This document shows, piece by piece, positions 20,166 through 31,590 of a stretch of 49,256 bases of DNA. Source of the stretch: Carex sylvatica (lineage: Eukaryota; Streptophyta; Magnoliopsida; Poales; Cyperaceae); contig CAXKVR010000477.1 in the NCBI GenBank assembly GCA_964058845.1, positions 1-49,256 on the forward strand. Reading direction: 5' to 3'. The position numbers and the translations under genes were made by a program. The notes under the pieces were generated by a model. That model ran no database searches, had not been told where the DNA came from, and saw only the letters and a list, made by a program, of their open reading frames with translations. Position 1 is the first letter of the stretch. Each line of letters begins with the position of its first letter.

Positions 20166-20940
20166 ATTAATTTGTATATTGCTTATAAAAAAAACAATGG
20201 TGCATGTCAATCCACGACAAAAGCTTTAATAGTGCATGTTGCGTTAATAATATGTTGTTTTTATAGGAGCTCCCCCGAATCGTATATATGTCAAACAGTT
20301 AGGTAAAAGAGGGATAAATGGAATTGAATAATATAATGTATATTATATACTTTTGAATTATGAATATTGTAAGTATCTGTATCATATCTGACCCGATATT
20401 ATTTTATATGCAATATATTATCTGTGCATCTTATGTTGGAAAAAACGGATGACATTTTTGTTGATTGGTTTCTGATGTGAAATAATGATTAATAATAATA
20501 CCTGTTCATCCTTATATTAAACATTTCGGATTGAATATCAGTCCTTCGATTAAATATTCTAATTTTATGCATCTTTTTTTATGTTATTTTACGTGTAGAA
20601 GTCTAAATTTATTTAGACACGTACTATTTTCATGCAAATTAATTGTATCATCTTTCTAATTAATCATGATTTCTTTCAATTTTTAAAATGTCATTTAAGA
20701 ATTTTGAATTGATTGAATATTAATACTGCGGATTTTCATTTCTTTCTATTCTTTTATATTATTTAAAGAATGTTATTTTTTATTTAATATAGCATTTTGT
20801 TTGAGATTTTTTCATGAAAATTTCAAAAGATAAACAAAAAGTGTCATTTAATATATCTTATTATTTAGTATGTCATTTAAAAAATGGTATTTGTCATTTT
20901 GTCTATACTTTTTACGAAAATATGACATTTTGTATAAATC
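20166..20940. other. No recognisable gene (AT-rich)
   Basis: Strongly AT-rich sequence with short ATTTAA-type repeats; no domain seen on either strand. Confidence 0.45.
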
Positions 20941-21170
20941 TAGTGCTGTAAATAACGGTACGCGGTTATTAGACGGGCATGGTACCGCCAACCGATTAAT
21001 CGAAAATAATCAAAAATAATTAACCAATTAATTGGAAAAATCTATGATGATTTGGTTACCGTCAATGACTAATTGGCTGATTAATCGACTTAAATTGACG
21101 TTTTTAAAAAATACCATGAACTGGACCATTGAAACGGTTGTTTCCAGACCATTGAATTTACTTTTTGTTA
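20941..21170 (+). mobile_element. hAT-like element end (5' terminus only)
   Basis: TAGTGCTGTAAATAACGGTA matches the terminal repeat of the complete element at 29406-30208 (CAGTGTTGTAAA and, at its other end, CAATGTTGTAAATAACGG). The subterminal CCGATTAATCG motif is also shared. The other end is missing: homology stops where the segmental duplication begins at about 21171. Confidence 0.55.
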
Positions 21171-22161
21171 AGTATTTTATAAAACGATTGTTTCCAGACC
21201 ATTGAATTTTATACTTATCTTAACCTTCTTCACCTTTTACAATTAATTAATAACTTTTTGAATTGTTTTATACTTTTATAACTTGCATCTCCAGGACTCC
21301 ATCTCCGCCGTGATTTATTCTAGTCTGGTTCAATAATTAATGTGTACACCGAAAGGCAAATCTCAGTCTCAGTTTTTATTTCGGTTCAAGCGGTTATAAT
21401 GAGCCAAAAACCCTCCTTGCTGAATCCGTATCTAGGGGTATTCATTGGGTCCGGTTTATTCAGTTTTGAACCGAACTGAATTAGTTCAGATTAAACGGTT
21501 CAATTTTTTTTGTTTAATGGTTCGGTTCGATTTTATTTTTAAAACTAAATTATAATTTTGGTTTGGTTCGGTTTGAAAAATTTGAAAATTGAAATAACCG
21601 AACCGACCAAACTTTTATATATTATGAATTTGATCCGGACAGCCACGGTTTATTTCTTAATACTCTGATTTAGTTCTTAATCAATTGCTTTAAATACTTC
21701 GGTTTATTTCTTAATATCTTAATTTATTTTTTAATATACTTTAATTTATTACAAATCAATTATTTTAAATAAACAAATTAATATATTTCGGTTTGAAACG
21801 AACAGACCGAAATAAAACTTTGGTTCGGTTCGGTTCGATTCCATTTTTAAAACCGAACCGAACCGAACCGATGAACACCCCTATCAGTATCCTTTTGAGG
21901 AAACAAAATATTTCCTTTAAAATAAAACCGTTCGATCGGATCTGGCTGCTTTAATGGTCGTGCGTATTCCGACTATTAAAGTCTGCTTTAATAGCCATCC
22001 GATCGGATCTGACTGCTTTCAGTAGTCTGCTTTAATAGTCGTGCGAATCTGGTTGCTCTAAATAGAAATATTCTGGTACCTTAGTGATACGAATTCCTCG
22101 TCTGTTATCTAAAACCTCCCCTCCTCCAGTTTCTCCACTTCTCAAATCCTTAATTAAAACA
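21171..22161 (+). repeat. Segmental duplication, left copy (~1 kb)
   Basis: Matches 33539-34575 in the same orientation over its length with scattered differences, from GTTAAGTATTTTATAAAACG to TCCTTAATTAAAAC. It contains a MITE (21432-21882), a set of GATCGGATCTGGCTGCTTTA direct repeats (about 21935-22055) and what looks like the 5' leader of a gene. Confidence 0.9.
21432..21882. mobile_element. MITE with GGTTCGGTT core, left copy
   Basis: An inverted-repeat element starting CTAGGGGTATTCA and ending TGAACACCCCT, rich in CGGTTCGGTT words and their complement. It is flanked by ATCCGTAT (21424-21431) and ATCAGTAT (21883-21890), an 8-bp target duplication with one mismatch, as for hAT-type elements. 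Confidence 0.8.
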
Positions 22162-22206
22162 AAAAGGCCTCTTCCTGTTTCACTGAAAGCAAAAAGGCAA
22201 CACAAA

Positions 22207-23104
22207 ATGAAGAATTCGAGATTGCATCTATTTGTCCATGATTCTCTTTTTGTGATTTGGATTTTTTCTATATTCTTAGCCACACAATTGTGTGATTTTC
22301 GCACCTCTTTTCTTCAGGTACTTCTCAATTTTTTTCTGTTTCTTTCTGTTTTGTCACTCGATTAAGGATTTTGTTGATTTGCTGAAAAAATTTGTGCAAC
22401 CCACTTCTTTGCCGCAATTTCTCCTCTCATGACAACGATCTCTTTAGGTAAGATTTTCTGCTAATACTACTGAAAAATGCTTGATTTCAGCCTGTTCTTT
22501 GTTTTAATTTTCTTTTAAATTTCAGATTTGCAGCTGGAGTTATTGTACTTGCTTGAACTGTTTCTATTCTGAATTACAAAGTTTCAGGTTTGCAATCTAC
22601 ACCCCTTCCTATACTTATTAGCTTTCAATGTCGTATTAATTACAACAGAAAAATTTCAGCATTACTAAGCAAAAATACACTTCATAATATTGATACATGA
22701 CCCTGTTAGGTTCAATTTTCTGTGTCTCTTTTGCATTTTAACCAAGTGAGCATTAATGGATTGGTATCCTTGCACTACGACCTGACAAGCTGTACTATAA
22801 TTGCTGGTACCATACTTGGCTGATCTATTTGGTTTTTCCAAGGTATTACATATTAACAAACAGTTAGGTTCAATTAGCTCATATAGAGAGCACAAATTCA
22901 AAAAGACAAACTTGGAAAACAAAGATCTGATTAGATGAATAACTGAGTTCCTGCCTCAGTTTCTGTTGAGAAATTTCAGGAGATGTGCGCACCGGACAGC
23001 CCCATACCACCCACAATTACCACTCAACGACCAATATCATCCACAGGAAAAATAAAGTCACCTCAGCTCCAGACAACATCTGCTGAACCAAACAACAAAA
23101 TCAG
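22207..23104 (+). pseudogene. Unidentified two-exon gene fragment with signal-peptide-like start
   Basis: ATG 22207 opens a 37-codon exon (MKNSRLHLFVHDSLFVIWIF, then SIFLATQLC) that ends at CAG|GT at 22317 and looks like a signal peptide or membrane anchor. A second open exon-like piece, 22980-23104, lies between a TTTCAG acceptor and an AG|GTAC donor. It reads EMCAPDSPIPPTITTQRPIS, then a Ser/Gln-rich stretch. The two join in frame (111-nt first exon). The leader lies in the duplicated segment, whose other copy (to 34575) lacks these exons. I do not recognise the protein, and splice sites are guessed by eye. Confidence 0.3.
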
Positions 23105-24903
23105 GTACAAAAATTAGAACACCATGTTTTTACAGTTTCAAGCTAACCATATTTAATTGTTGTAAAATAATGTAAAACATTATGTTATACATCTGCTTAG
23201 GTTCATTTTCAGTTTTGTGACATTAGGTCCGTTTAACTACATTTCTTCTGATAGAGATGATAGTCGATTTTTCCCTTCTTTGTTAGGAGAGTTTTGTACA
23301 TCGAAAAACTTTTTGGGCTTGGAAATACAGTGTTCTTGAATTCATCTGGTATAAATCCAAGGTGCTAGTAGAGCTCTAATTGGGTTTAGGATTGATCAAG
23401 ACTAAAATAATGACAAATGTTGCCTATCCAACTATTCACATGCCCCCCCTGACCTCTCATGATTTTGTAGTAAACTTGAATAAACAGCTTCATAAAAAAT
23501 GAATAAATGCTTTAGAATTATTGTTTTGTTTGGAGTCGAAAATATTGGACTAATTAATTCCTTGTGCTTCATTTTCTGGATAAAAATCGTTGGATAATAT
23601 TATCTTACGATTTTCACAGTATGTCTCAAATCAATTCAATGAAGTTGAGGACTAAAGAGCAAATTTATATAGTGTTGTCAGCGTTCATATTGCATGTTAT
23701 ACTGCCACTATAGCTTTTTTGGACATTAAACATGACACAATTGAAAAAATAATAATAAAAATCTACATTTGTGGTTGTTATAACCGAATAATAAACACTG
23801 TCACATTATATGCTATAGCCGTTTGGCTGTCTGTTATATGAGTCACTCTAGCTTAATTATTTTAATTTCTAAAACGTGTTTCATATTTCATCAAATTATT
23901 TCTAATTCTCAATAATCAGTATGTTAAGACCTATTTATTTTTTCAAATTCAGATTTATTTACATGACACATGTACCATGAGACACTCAGCTGATCGACTT
24001 TACACAGTCACATAGTCAATTGATCCTTAGATGGACAAAAAGAAAAGACACTACATGTCATACCAGCAGCTGACTGAAGGTAATGTTTTTATCTTACAAT
24101 GAAATTATTTGACAGATAATGGTTTATGTATAACCGCATCAAAATAGCTGATTAAAAAAACCCTCACCTGAGTCTCCATATTTAAATATTCAAATAGCCC
24201 CCCCCCCCCCCCCCCCCCCCCCCGACTACTTTTCCTCCCATGGGGCTAGCCGGGTGAGACATTCAGTGAGGTTGACTGGTTGGTGGACATGTCAAAGTTG
24301 TACCCGGGGAAGAATTTCGCGAGCGAGGCCCATAGCCAGCTATACCATTGGATATAAAAAGACTCGGAAGTAGCTGTGGAGATCACGCAGGGCCCTTAAA
24401 TGTGATGGTGCTCATTGAAGAACATTGCACAATTCAACTTTAGTTTGAGCAAAATCAGGTAACAACTGCACAGATGTAGGTATTGCATAAATGATGCACA
24501 ATTTGGATGGTAATTTGAGCTATTATGAAGAACAATTATGACAAATAGAGCCAAATGGAGTGTCACAACTGTACACAAGTTATCAAGTACTGCACAACTT
24601 GAATGATAATTTAAGGTTTAAGAAAACCTATGTTTGATAGAAACTTATTTGCACAATTGAAGAATAAATGGGGTTTAATAGCATAAGAGATGCTAAGTTT
24701 TAGTACCACTGCAGAAAGCAAACTGGTGCCCTACAATACCGTGCCAGTTCAGCAAGTACCAGTAATACCGTCAGAGGATGTTTGTGCTCCCAGTTGGAAT
24801 GGAGATCACTGGTTTTAAATCACATCAAACAGCAAAGGCACTCCTATCGTACCTGTATTAGGCAACATACCGAGTTTCACTTTTCTTCCTTTCATTTTTC
24901 CAG
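23105..24903. other. No recognisable gene (1.8 kb), with poly-C tract
   Basis: AT-rich sequence with no domain on either strand. A GC-richer block of about 150 bp (24224-24400) follows the poly-C tract and does not translate into anything I recognise. Confidence 0.4.
24198..24223 (+). repeat. Poly-C tract (26 C)
   Basis: An uninterrupted run of 26 C, between CAAATAG and GACTACTTTT. Confidence 0.9.
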
Positions 24904-25337
24904 GTAGGTGATCCAAAAGCTGAGCACCTTTGCTGGGACAGACCCAAGACCATGAGCGAGGCACGACCCCTTCTCTTTATCAACAAGACAAGTCCAGGAT
25001 CTGATGTGGCAGTGAAACTACAGCTTCTCTTGCGGCTGCCTCACTCGTCTTCAAATCCACCGACCCCACATATTCATCCTCCCTCCTTAAACACGCAAAA
25101 CAGCTGTTCAACTTTTCTGATAAGTACACTGGCATTTATAGTGTTGCCTTTCCTGACCTTGCAATGTACTTGAAATCCACTGACTATCACGATGAGTTGT
25201 TGTGGGCTGCTGCTTGGATGTACCATGCCACTGGAGACCTGACGTATCTCCAGTATACAGTTGATAATGGACAGAAGTTTAAAGGTTATGGCGACCCCAC
25301 ATACTTCAGTTGGGATGATAAACGTGTTGGGACCCAG
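24904..25337 (+). pseudogene. Endoglucanase (GH9) single-exon fragment
   Basis: GH9 enzymes are beta-1,4-glucanases acting on plant cell-wall glucan. After a TTTCCAG acceptor the exon reads GDPKAEHLCWDRPKTMSEAR and FINKTSPGSDVA. After a one-base deletion near 25010 it continues SLLKHAKQLFNFSDKYTG, DELLWAAAWMYHATGDLTYL and YFSWDDKRVGTQ to a CAG|GTAC donor. These match the central region of plant GH9 proteins (CWxRPxTM, ELLWAAxWLYxAT, WDxK). The catalytic N-terminal DAGD and C-terminal motifs lie outside this exon, and I find no other GH9 exon nearby. The frameshift and isolation make it a captured or relict fragment. Confidence 0.9.
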
Positions 25338-26152
25338 GTACAATAAGGGATTATTTGTTTGCGTAATTGTGTTGAGTACCAGTACAGAATACCCAAAGTT
25401 ATAAATTGAACCAAAAAAAAATGTACAGCAAAATAAAAGAAATCACTGGTCATTTCCTTTTTCAGTATCAGGAAGTAAAATTCCAGAGCAGTACCAGAAT
25501 TGTCTGTTTTTAGAAGAAATTCTACAGAAATTCATCAAGAAAAAAAAGACAAAATGAAATTACTTCTATACAGGATGTTATTTATAAGTGCAAGAATGAC
25601 TTGAATAGACTTGAATAGACTTGTAAAGCTTTATCTTCTGGACTTGAATAGATTTGTAAAGCTTCCATAACAAGTGATTTTATCAAGGGTGCACCTACTT
25701 TCTTCAGACTCATTACCAAATGACATAAACAAGGTGCTGGGAAATTACAGGATCACAGCCGAAAGCATCATGTGTGTTCTTGTGCCTGGTAACCCAATAT
25801 CTACTACTGACAGAACAGAAGGTACTTTCAGCCAAAAGAAATGAAAGAGAAAAATAACTACAAAATAAAAAACACAGTCTATCTTTTTGGTGGTATATGT
25901 GACCATAGAATGTAATATGACTCTTTTAAGAATTTCTATCTTTTTGGTGGTATATGTGATCATTACCAACTTTACATTTTTGACCAAAAGGAAAAGAAAT
26001 GAAGAAGGAAAGAAAGACTGAGTTAAGTTGAGCAAAAATGGCACCGAAATACGTTCTTCCAAAAATCCTTACTCTCCTATTACCCAAAAATGGCAGTGTC
26101 ACTTCTGCATTCCAAGACTGCGGTTACTATACTGCTGTTTCTTTATTTGAAG

Positions 26153-27053
26153 GTCGATTTAGATCTTGGTAATTATGAAAGATTCTTAGATTTGAAGCTA
26201 ACAGGAGACAACAACATCAGTACTGGAAAGATATATCAGGTACTTATTCTGTACCCCGTTTATGCATTATTAGAGTACCGAATATCTCTTGAATAAATAT
26301 AGAAGTATCTGTAGAATTTGTAATGTTATATTTGGTGGATTATTGCAGTCTGTTATCAACAAGCAGAGGAGGGGAGATTACTTGGGCAAGACAGTGCAGG
26401 TTTGTTTTATTTTTTTCTTGGAAAATTGTATTATATAGCCCCTGCATCATTACTAATTTTGTAGTTGTGAACTTATGCTTACCAAGATAAAATAAATTTT
26501 TTTATCATGTAAAGATCAAGAGTACTAATTGAGTATATGAAAATAAAAACAAAGGTTTACAAGGTATTAGATACTCTTTGTTAGTTCAATTTAAATACAA
26601 TGTAAATCAGAGTCTATTAAAATTTGGCTGTAAGAAGGTGCTATTTTTCTTCTCAAATGAAAAGGGAAGCTTGTGTGAAAACTGAAAAAGACGTACTTCT
26701 CATATTTGCCATATTTGCATGTGTGTTGGGTATCTAAACTTTTTCTAAGTATTATAAATTTGGTGTGTGTTGAAGGAGGTCCCGCATATAACATATGCAA
26801 TTCAATAATGTATAGAGCGTGTGGAATTGGTACCTGTTGATGGCCTTGAGGGACCCGCTGATGTCTGTGTCATAGAATTGGGTGGTACAATAGGTACCGA
26901 CAAACTTTTCCATTAACATAGAAAAATTGTATTAAAAAATGCCATCTTGCATTTTCATTATATTATGTTTCTAGGTATTTAATTATTTTGATACAGGGGA
27001 TATTGAGTCAATGCCTTTTATTGAAGCTCTCGGTCAATTCTCGTATCGTGTTG
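26153..27053 (+). pseudogene. CTP synthase fragment (four exons, one nonsense codon)
   Basis: CTP synthase converts UTP to CTP in the cytosol. Exon 26153-26239 reads [20 protein letters not shown] then NISTGKIYQ; 26349-26399 reads SVINKQRRGDYLGKTVQ; 26776-26891 reads EVPHITYAIQ, stop, CIERVELVPVDGLEGPADVC and VIELGGT; 26997-27053 reads GDIESMPFIEALGQFSYRV. All have GT-AG borders in the phase expected for one gene. They cover the middle of the N-terminal synthetase domain. The TAA in exon three replaces a sense codon. The first exons, with the nucleotide-binding loop, and the whole C-terminal glutaminase domain are missing. Confidence 0.9.
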
Positions 27054-27245
27054 GTAAGGCATCTTTCGACCTACTTGTTTTCCTATTTTGTATTCATTTC
27101 ATGTTTACAATTTTCATCTAAAATGTTATCTTGATTGATTATGACTATGACTGGCATACTTGCATAGTTAGGTTGGAGCTGGATATGCATCCAGTTTCTC
27201 TTATTCTGGTAATACTGTTTTCTGTACTCCTTTTTCTGGTATTAA

Positions 27246-27509
27246 TAGATATCTTTTGGCTTCATATCTGGAGCTGATGAAAGTTCCTCGAGTAGAGTCC
27301 AAGTTACAGGTGTTTGCATTTAGAATTACCTTCTCCTTACAGGTGTGCTACTTCACCTTTTGTCTTCTTTATTATTTAGGATTCGTGTGCTTGAATGTAT
27401 TTTATTGTAGTTTTGAAGAGTTTGAATTTTAATGTCCATGCCCAATTTTTCTTGGCAGGTGCAAGATCTGCACATTAATTTAAGTACAATTAACAGCACG
27501 GCTCGAGAG
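27246..27509 (+). pseudogene. Class II formin FH2-domain fragment (two exons)
   Basis: Formins nucleate actin filaments through the FH2 domain. The piece ending at 27342 reads SYLELMKVPRVESKLQVFAF then RITFSLQ, followed by a CAG|GTGTGC donor. Exon 27459-27509 reads VQDLHINLSTINSTARE before GAG|GTACC. Together they match the FH2 stretch ELMKVPRVESKLRVFxFxITF...Q, V/LxxLxxxLxTIN of plant class II formins. Only about 45 residues of a domain of roughly 400 are present, with one intron retained. Confidence 0.8.
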
Positions 27510-27721
27510 GTACCTTCTGATGAATTATTCCTTCATTAGGTGGACCTATATGTCAAATTGTTTGCAATGCCCTGTTAAATTATAATCCTGATAAGTGAGG
27601 TGGACCTATATGTCAAAATATTTAACTAATCTTTAATGTACATTGTTTGCAATTTTGATTAGTGTTAACTTTTTGTAATTGCCATCACATTTGTAATTCT
27701 ATGTCTAACTGCATCATTCAG

Positions 27722-28200
27722 GGCACACTCCCAAATGGGCAAGAGGTAGCAGTAAAGAGGCTTTATCAAAGTTCTGCTCAAGGATTAGAAGAATTGAAAA
27801 ATAGGCTATTTTTAGTTGCAAAGCTTAAACTAAATCTCCTTACCCTTTGTAATTTGACTTATTACTCTTTGTAATTTGACTTATTACTCTTTGTAATTTG
27901 ACTTATAACTCTGCTTCAGATTTGACTGATCAGAAGTTTGAAAACAACGCTCAAGAAAAAACTTAAGCACAACATTAGCAACAGTTAATGGACTTGAATA
28001 GCCCAAATAATGAATGTTAAATGCCAATTTTAGGAATGTCAAGTTTCGAGGAAAAAAAGCTTAAATTTTTCAATTGGAACAATGAGCCATCCCTTATAAT
28101 TAGTCCTATTATGTGAACTGTACAGTGGTCATATGGCACCTGAGTATGCACTGCATGGACGCTATTAAATCAAGTCAGATGTGTTTAGTTTTGGTGTTTT
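27722..28200 (+). pseudogene. Cysteine-rich receptor-like kinase fragment
   Basis: After a TTCAG acceptor (27721) the sequence reads GTLPNGQEVAVKRLYQSSAQ then GLEELKNRLFLVAKLK, the glycine-loop end and catalytic-Lys (VAVK) region of DUF26-type receptor kinases. About 300 bp later, 28124-28200 reads GYMAPEYALHGRY, stop, IKSDVFSFGVLLLEIITG, the activation-segment APE and subdomain IX region. The catalytic HRD and DFG parts between them are absent, and a TAA follows GRY. It is a double-deleted kinase relic. Confidence 0.88.
27845..27909 (+). repeat. 22-bp tandem repeat, three copies
   Basis: CTTTGTAATTTGACTTATTA begins at 27845, 27867 and 27889, inside the kinase relic. Confidence 0.88.
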
Positions 28201-28249
28201 GCTTTTAGAGATCATTACTGGGAATTGGGAAATGATGTTGCTTTTAGAG

Positions 28250-29397
28250 ATCATGCAGCGCTAAGGCCCATATTCACATTTTAATTGCCCTAAGGCCCAT
28301 TAATAATTTTCCTAATAAAATTTTCCAGCCAAGCCGGAAGCATGAAACATCGATCCACACACTCAATAAAGAGCAAAAAAGGTGTTGCCGTCCCGAAAAT
28401 TAAAAATGGATACGGATCCGTTTTCACTCCTACAGGAGCAATCATCGCCCACAGAATTTTCTCAATTTGTTTGGTGCATAATAGCAGTTCGCTCAAGCCT
28501 ACCATGTACTCTAAAATAATGTGTTCTTACTTCTCGTTGATCTAAAAAAATTCGATTATAAAAATCCAGGCTGATCTCTTAGTAAATTCAACTAAAAAAT
28601 AAATTAGAATTACCAACAAAAGCAAAAATCTATCCACTATCAATATTAAAACCGATGCCAACCTATAATTGATCTAATTAATATACCTCAGAACAGTTCC
28701 GATGAGCGAAATGGAAACGTCATAATTGTGCTGGCATCGATGCCTGTTTGGGCAGCACAAACCTGATTCACTCGAGTTCGGTGACGAATGCTTGTGTCCA
28801 TTTCAAAAGCTTCTTAAGGTGACACAAAGGTAATTTTCGGTTAAAATTCACATTTTTTTTAACAATATATAGGCTAAAACATGAATGCTGTTGTTGATAA
28901 CGAAAGATCTGTAGCACTTAGAAGTTAGAATAGAATGTTTGTGAAATAGTTCATTTTTCTATTTGTGATGCGTACACAGTGATAATTTTTTCTTGTAATG
29001 GATGGTAAATATGTTAAGTATGATATTAGGATTAATTTTTGAAAATTTAAAAGAATAAATATGACATTATGAAACTTAAAAGATGAAATACGCAATTTCT
29101 ATATTTTTGAAGGGTAAACATGAAATTTATCCTTGAATTATAAAAAGATTGTAGCCGATAATCAAATAATTTGCATATTAATTTATTTAAGCACAATCAA
29201 ATTTATCTAATATTCTATTTGATTGCAACAGTAGAGGTATAGACGGATCAGATTGGTTAGATTTTGTCTATATATTTAATCTGATCCAAAATCGTTAGCA
29301 ATATGTGATCGACCATTATAAATTAAAATATATTCATAAAATAATAGCAGGGGCGGGGCCACATAACACAGTTAGCTTGAGTGGGCTCAGCATAAGA
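28250..29397. other. No recognisable gene (1.1 kb)
   Basis: It contains a direct repeat CTAAGGCCCAT (28261 and 28293) and short open frames near 28290-28545 on both strands without recognisable domains. Confidence 0.4.
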
Positions 29398-29405
29398 GAG
29401 GATAG

Positions 29406-30208
29406 CAGTGTTGTAAAAAATAATTTTAGCGGCCGATTAAACGGTCGTTTAATCACTAATGACAATCCAATTGTTATGAATGCACTTAATAAATTTCTAT
29501 TTCCATATGAAAATGATTAATCGGTCACTTTTTTTTATTAATCAGCCGCTTTACTTTTCAATCGTCCGTTTTATTTTCATTTATTCCAGAGAATATTTAT
29601 TTTCACATTTTTTTTTTTTTTGTGATAGTGTGTGATAATAAAGTTTATAAATCCTGTAATATAGTTTTATTTGTGCTTAGATATACATCAACTATTTTTT
29701 ATATATAGTTTTTTTCTTACTTACTTTGAAATTAATTAATTCATTTATTATTTATATACCATATATTTTTCTTACTTACTGATGTAATATTTTCAATTAG
29801 TACGATGTATTCATTTGTGAAATTAAGGTGTTGTCATAGATTGAATTTAGTGATTTTATGTTGGAATGATTCATTTCTTTTAACTAATATGTTATTAGTA
29901 TTTGAAAAAGCTCAATTATAATTTTTTTTATTAAATAAATGTGTAACTGACACATATGTAAAAAATTTATGTATTAAGAAGAAATAAGCGTAATGTAATG
30001 TTGTAATTTTAAATCTAAGTTAAATTAAGTTTATTTGTTAAGTTTAATGAGTTAAATAAATTATTTTTCATAAATTATGACACACACACTTAAATTTAAT
30101 AAAAATGTTAAATTGTCCGCATAATTTTAATTAGTCAGCTGTATACCGATTAATCGCTTGACGATACTCTGTCAGTTCGACGACTGTATACCGTTATTTA
30201 CAACATTG
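29406..30208. mobile_element. hAT-like non-autonomous element (803 bp)
   Basis: The termini are CAGTGTTGTAAAAAATAA and, inverted, CAATGTTGTAAATAACGG, with subterminal CCGATTAA motifs at both ends. The 8-bp flanks GAGGATAG (29398-29405) and GAGGGTAG (30209-30216) differ at one base, fitting a hAT target duplication. The interior is AT-rich and encodes no transposase. Confidence 0.85.
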
Positions 30209-30216
30209 GAGGGTAG

Positions 30217-31582
30217 CCTAGTTTCTGGAGGAGGCACAAATTGACAAAAATGCTGAATCTTTATGCGAAAAGATACCAATGTGATGATATTCTACATCCT
30301 TATATCATGTCATTTTATTTGTACTTTCTAGATTGCGCTCTAAAATTTAAGTATTAATGCCGGCCATATAAATTAATAAAGCTAAATAATTTAGTGCAAT
30401 ATACTTTGTAATTTTTTTCTAATTTTTTTAACTTATAGTCATGTCCATTAAAATTTTAGTTAATCTTTCTTTTTGATACGTGTTAGGGACTTCTTTTATT
30501 ATTTTTAGTTTACACACCAAAAGAAAAGAAAAGAAAAGAAAAAAAAATACAAAAAAATACAAAATTTAATGAACAATATCACAAACTATTGATTAAAAAA
30601 TAATTAGAATTTAATTTACTTTTTTCGAATGAAGCTTATTATTTCGGATGGAGCTTTTGAAGAACATAGAACGCTATTTATTTATTAGCTACGTACTTGT
30701 GATAAACATATAAATCGCTATTAAACCCAATAAATGGAGCCTTCCATTTATATCATACTGGAGACATACAAATCGATATTGATTCTTCCTCAGGACCTCA
30801 GGAGATAACCGTAGTTTGTTTTTCATACAGAACATTTTATTTTGTCTCTAGTATCATAGGAATACAATGTGCTCTTATCGGTCTTCAATTCCCGCTTCAA
30901 TTCGGATTTTTTTTCTAAACGGGTCCGGATTCGAATCGCCTCCATCTGTCTACCAAATTGCATCTCTACCTATCGAGTCAGTTGTAATTTCTAAATTACT
31001 AATTAATGTCAAAATTACTAAAATAATTACTTGTAATTTCTAAAATAATTGGTATTAATTGGGCGGAGGAGAATCGATACTCCAAATTAAACAAAGATTT
31101 TAAAATACATTTCTTTCCTAATGACTCACACATCTATCTTTGAAGTCTGAACTGACAATTTCTACTCCGAATTGAATTCAGGAGTAGGTAGAATTAAATC
31201 TAAGGATAGACAAGATTCATTAAAGAACTTGGTCCACAAAAAAAAAATCAGTAGTAGTCAGGCTGCAGCACTATAGCTCTGCCTATGAGCCTTGTAATCA
31301 GACGTAGAGCGTGTTTTTCTTTCTAATCTTTTTTTTTTTATCATATCTTCCACATGCGAACAACTAATTCGAATTCAAAATGAAGCAATCTTATAAAAAG
31401 TAATAGGCCTTTTCTTTGTGAACAACCTCATAAATTTCTTTGGGATGTTCTAAATTATATATATAATAAATGCTTAAATTTTATGTGAATCTTAGGATGC
31501 CATCTGAAATGATTTACAGATTTACTAGCCTACAGAAGTTCGAAACGGGTTTCATACCCACTTAATTGTAGCTCATAATTAG
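30217..31582. other. No recognisable gene; partial copy of the 19.9-kb repeat family
   Basis: 30435-30510 (CCATTAAAATTTTAGTTAATC, then TTTTTGATACGTGTTAGGGA) resembles the end of the repeat at 33290-33365. An AAAAG microsatellite follows at about 30520-30545. No coding content was seen. Confidence 0.5.
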
Positions 31583-31590
31583 GATCTAAC

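Noticed and set aside
25074..25343. Minus-strand 89-codon frame over the GH9 exon
   Set aside because: Antisense shadow of the clearly conserved GH9 reading frame.
28290..28545. Open frames of 67-71 codons on both strands
   Set aside because: No recognisable motif, no consistent splice context and no support from repeats or neighbours.
22000..28800. Defined Helitron ends around the gene-fragment cluster
   Set aside because: I could not find a convincing 5' TC / 3' hairpin-CTRR pair by eye, so no element boundaries are annotated.
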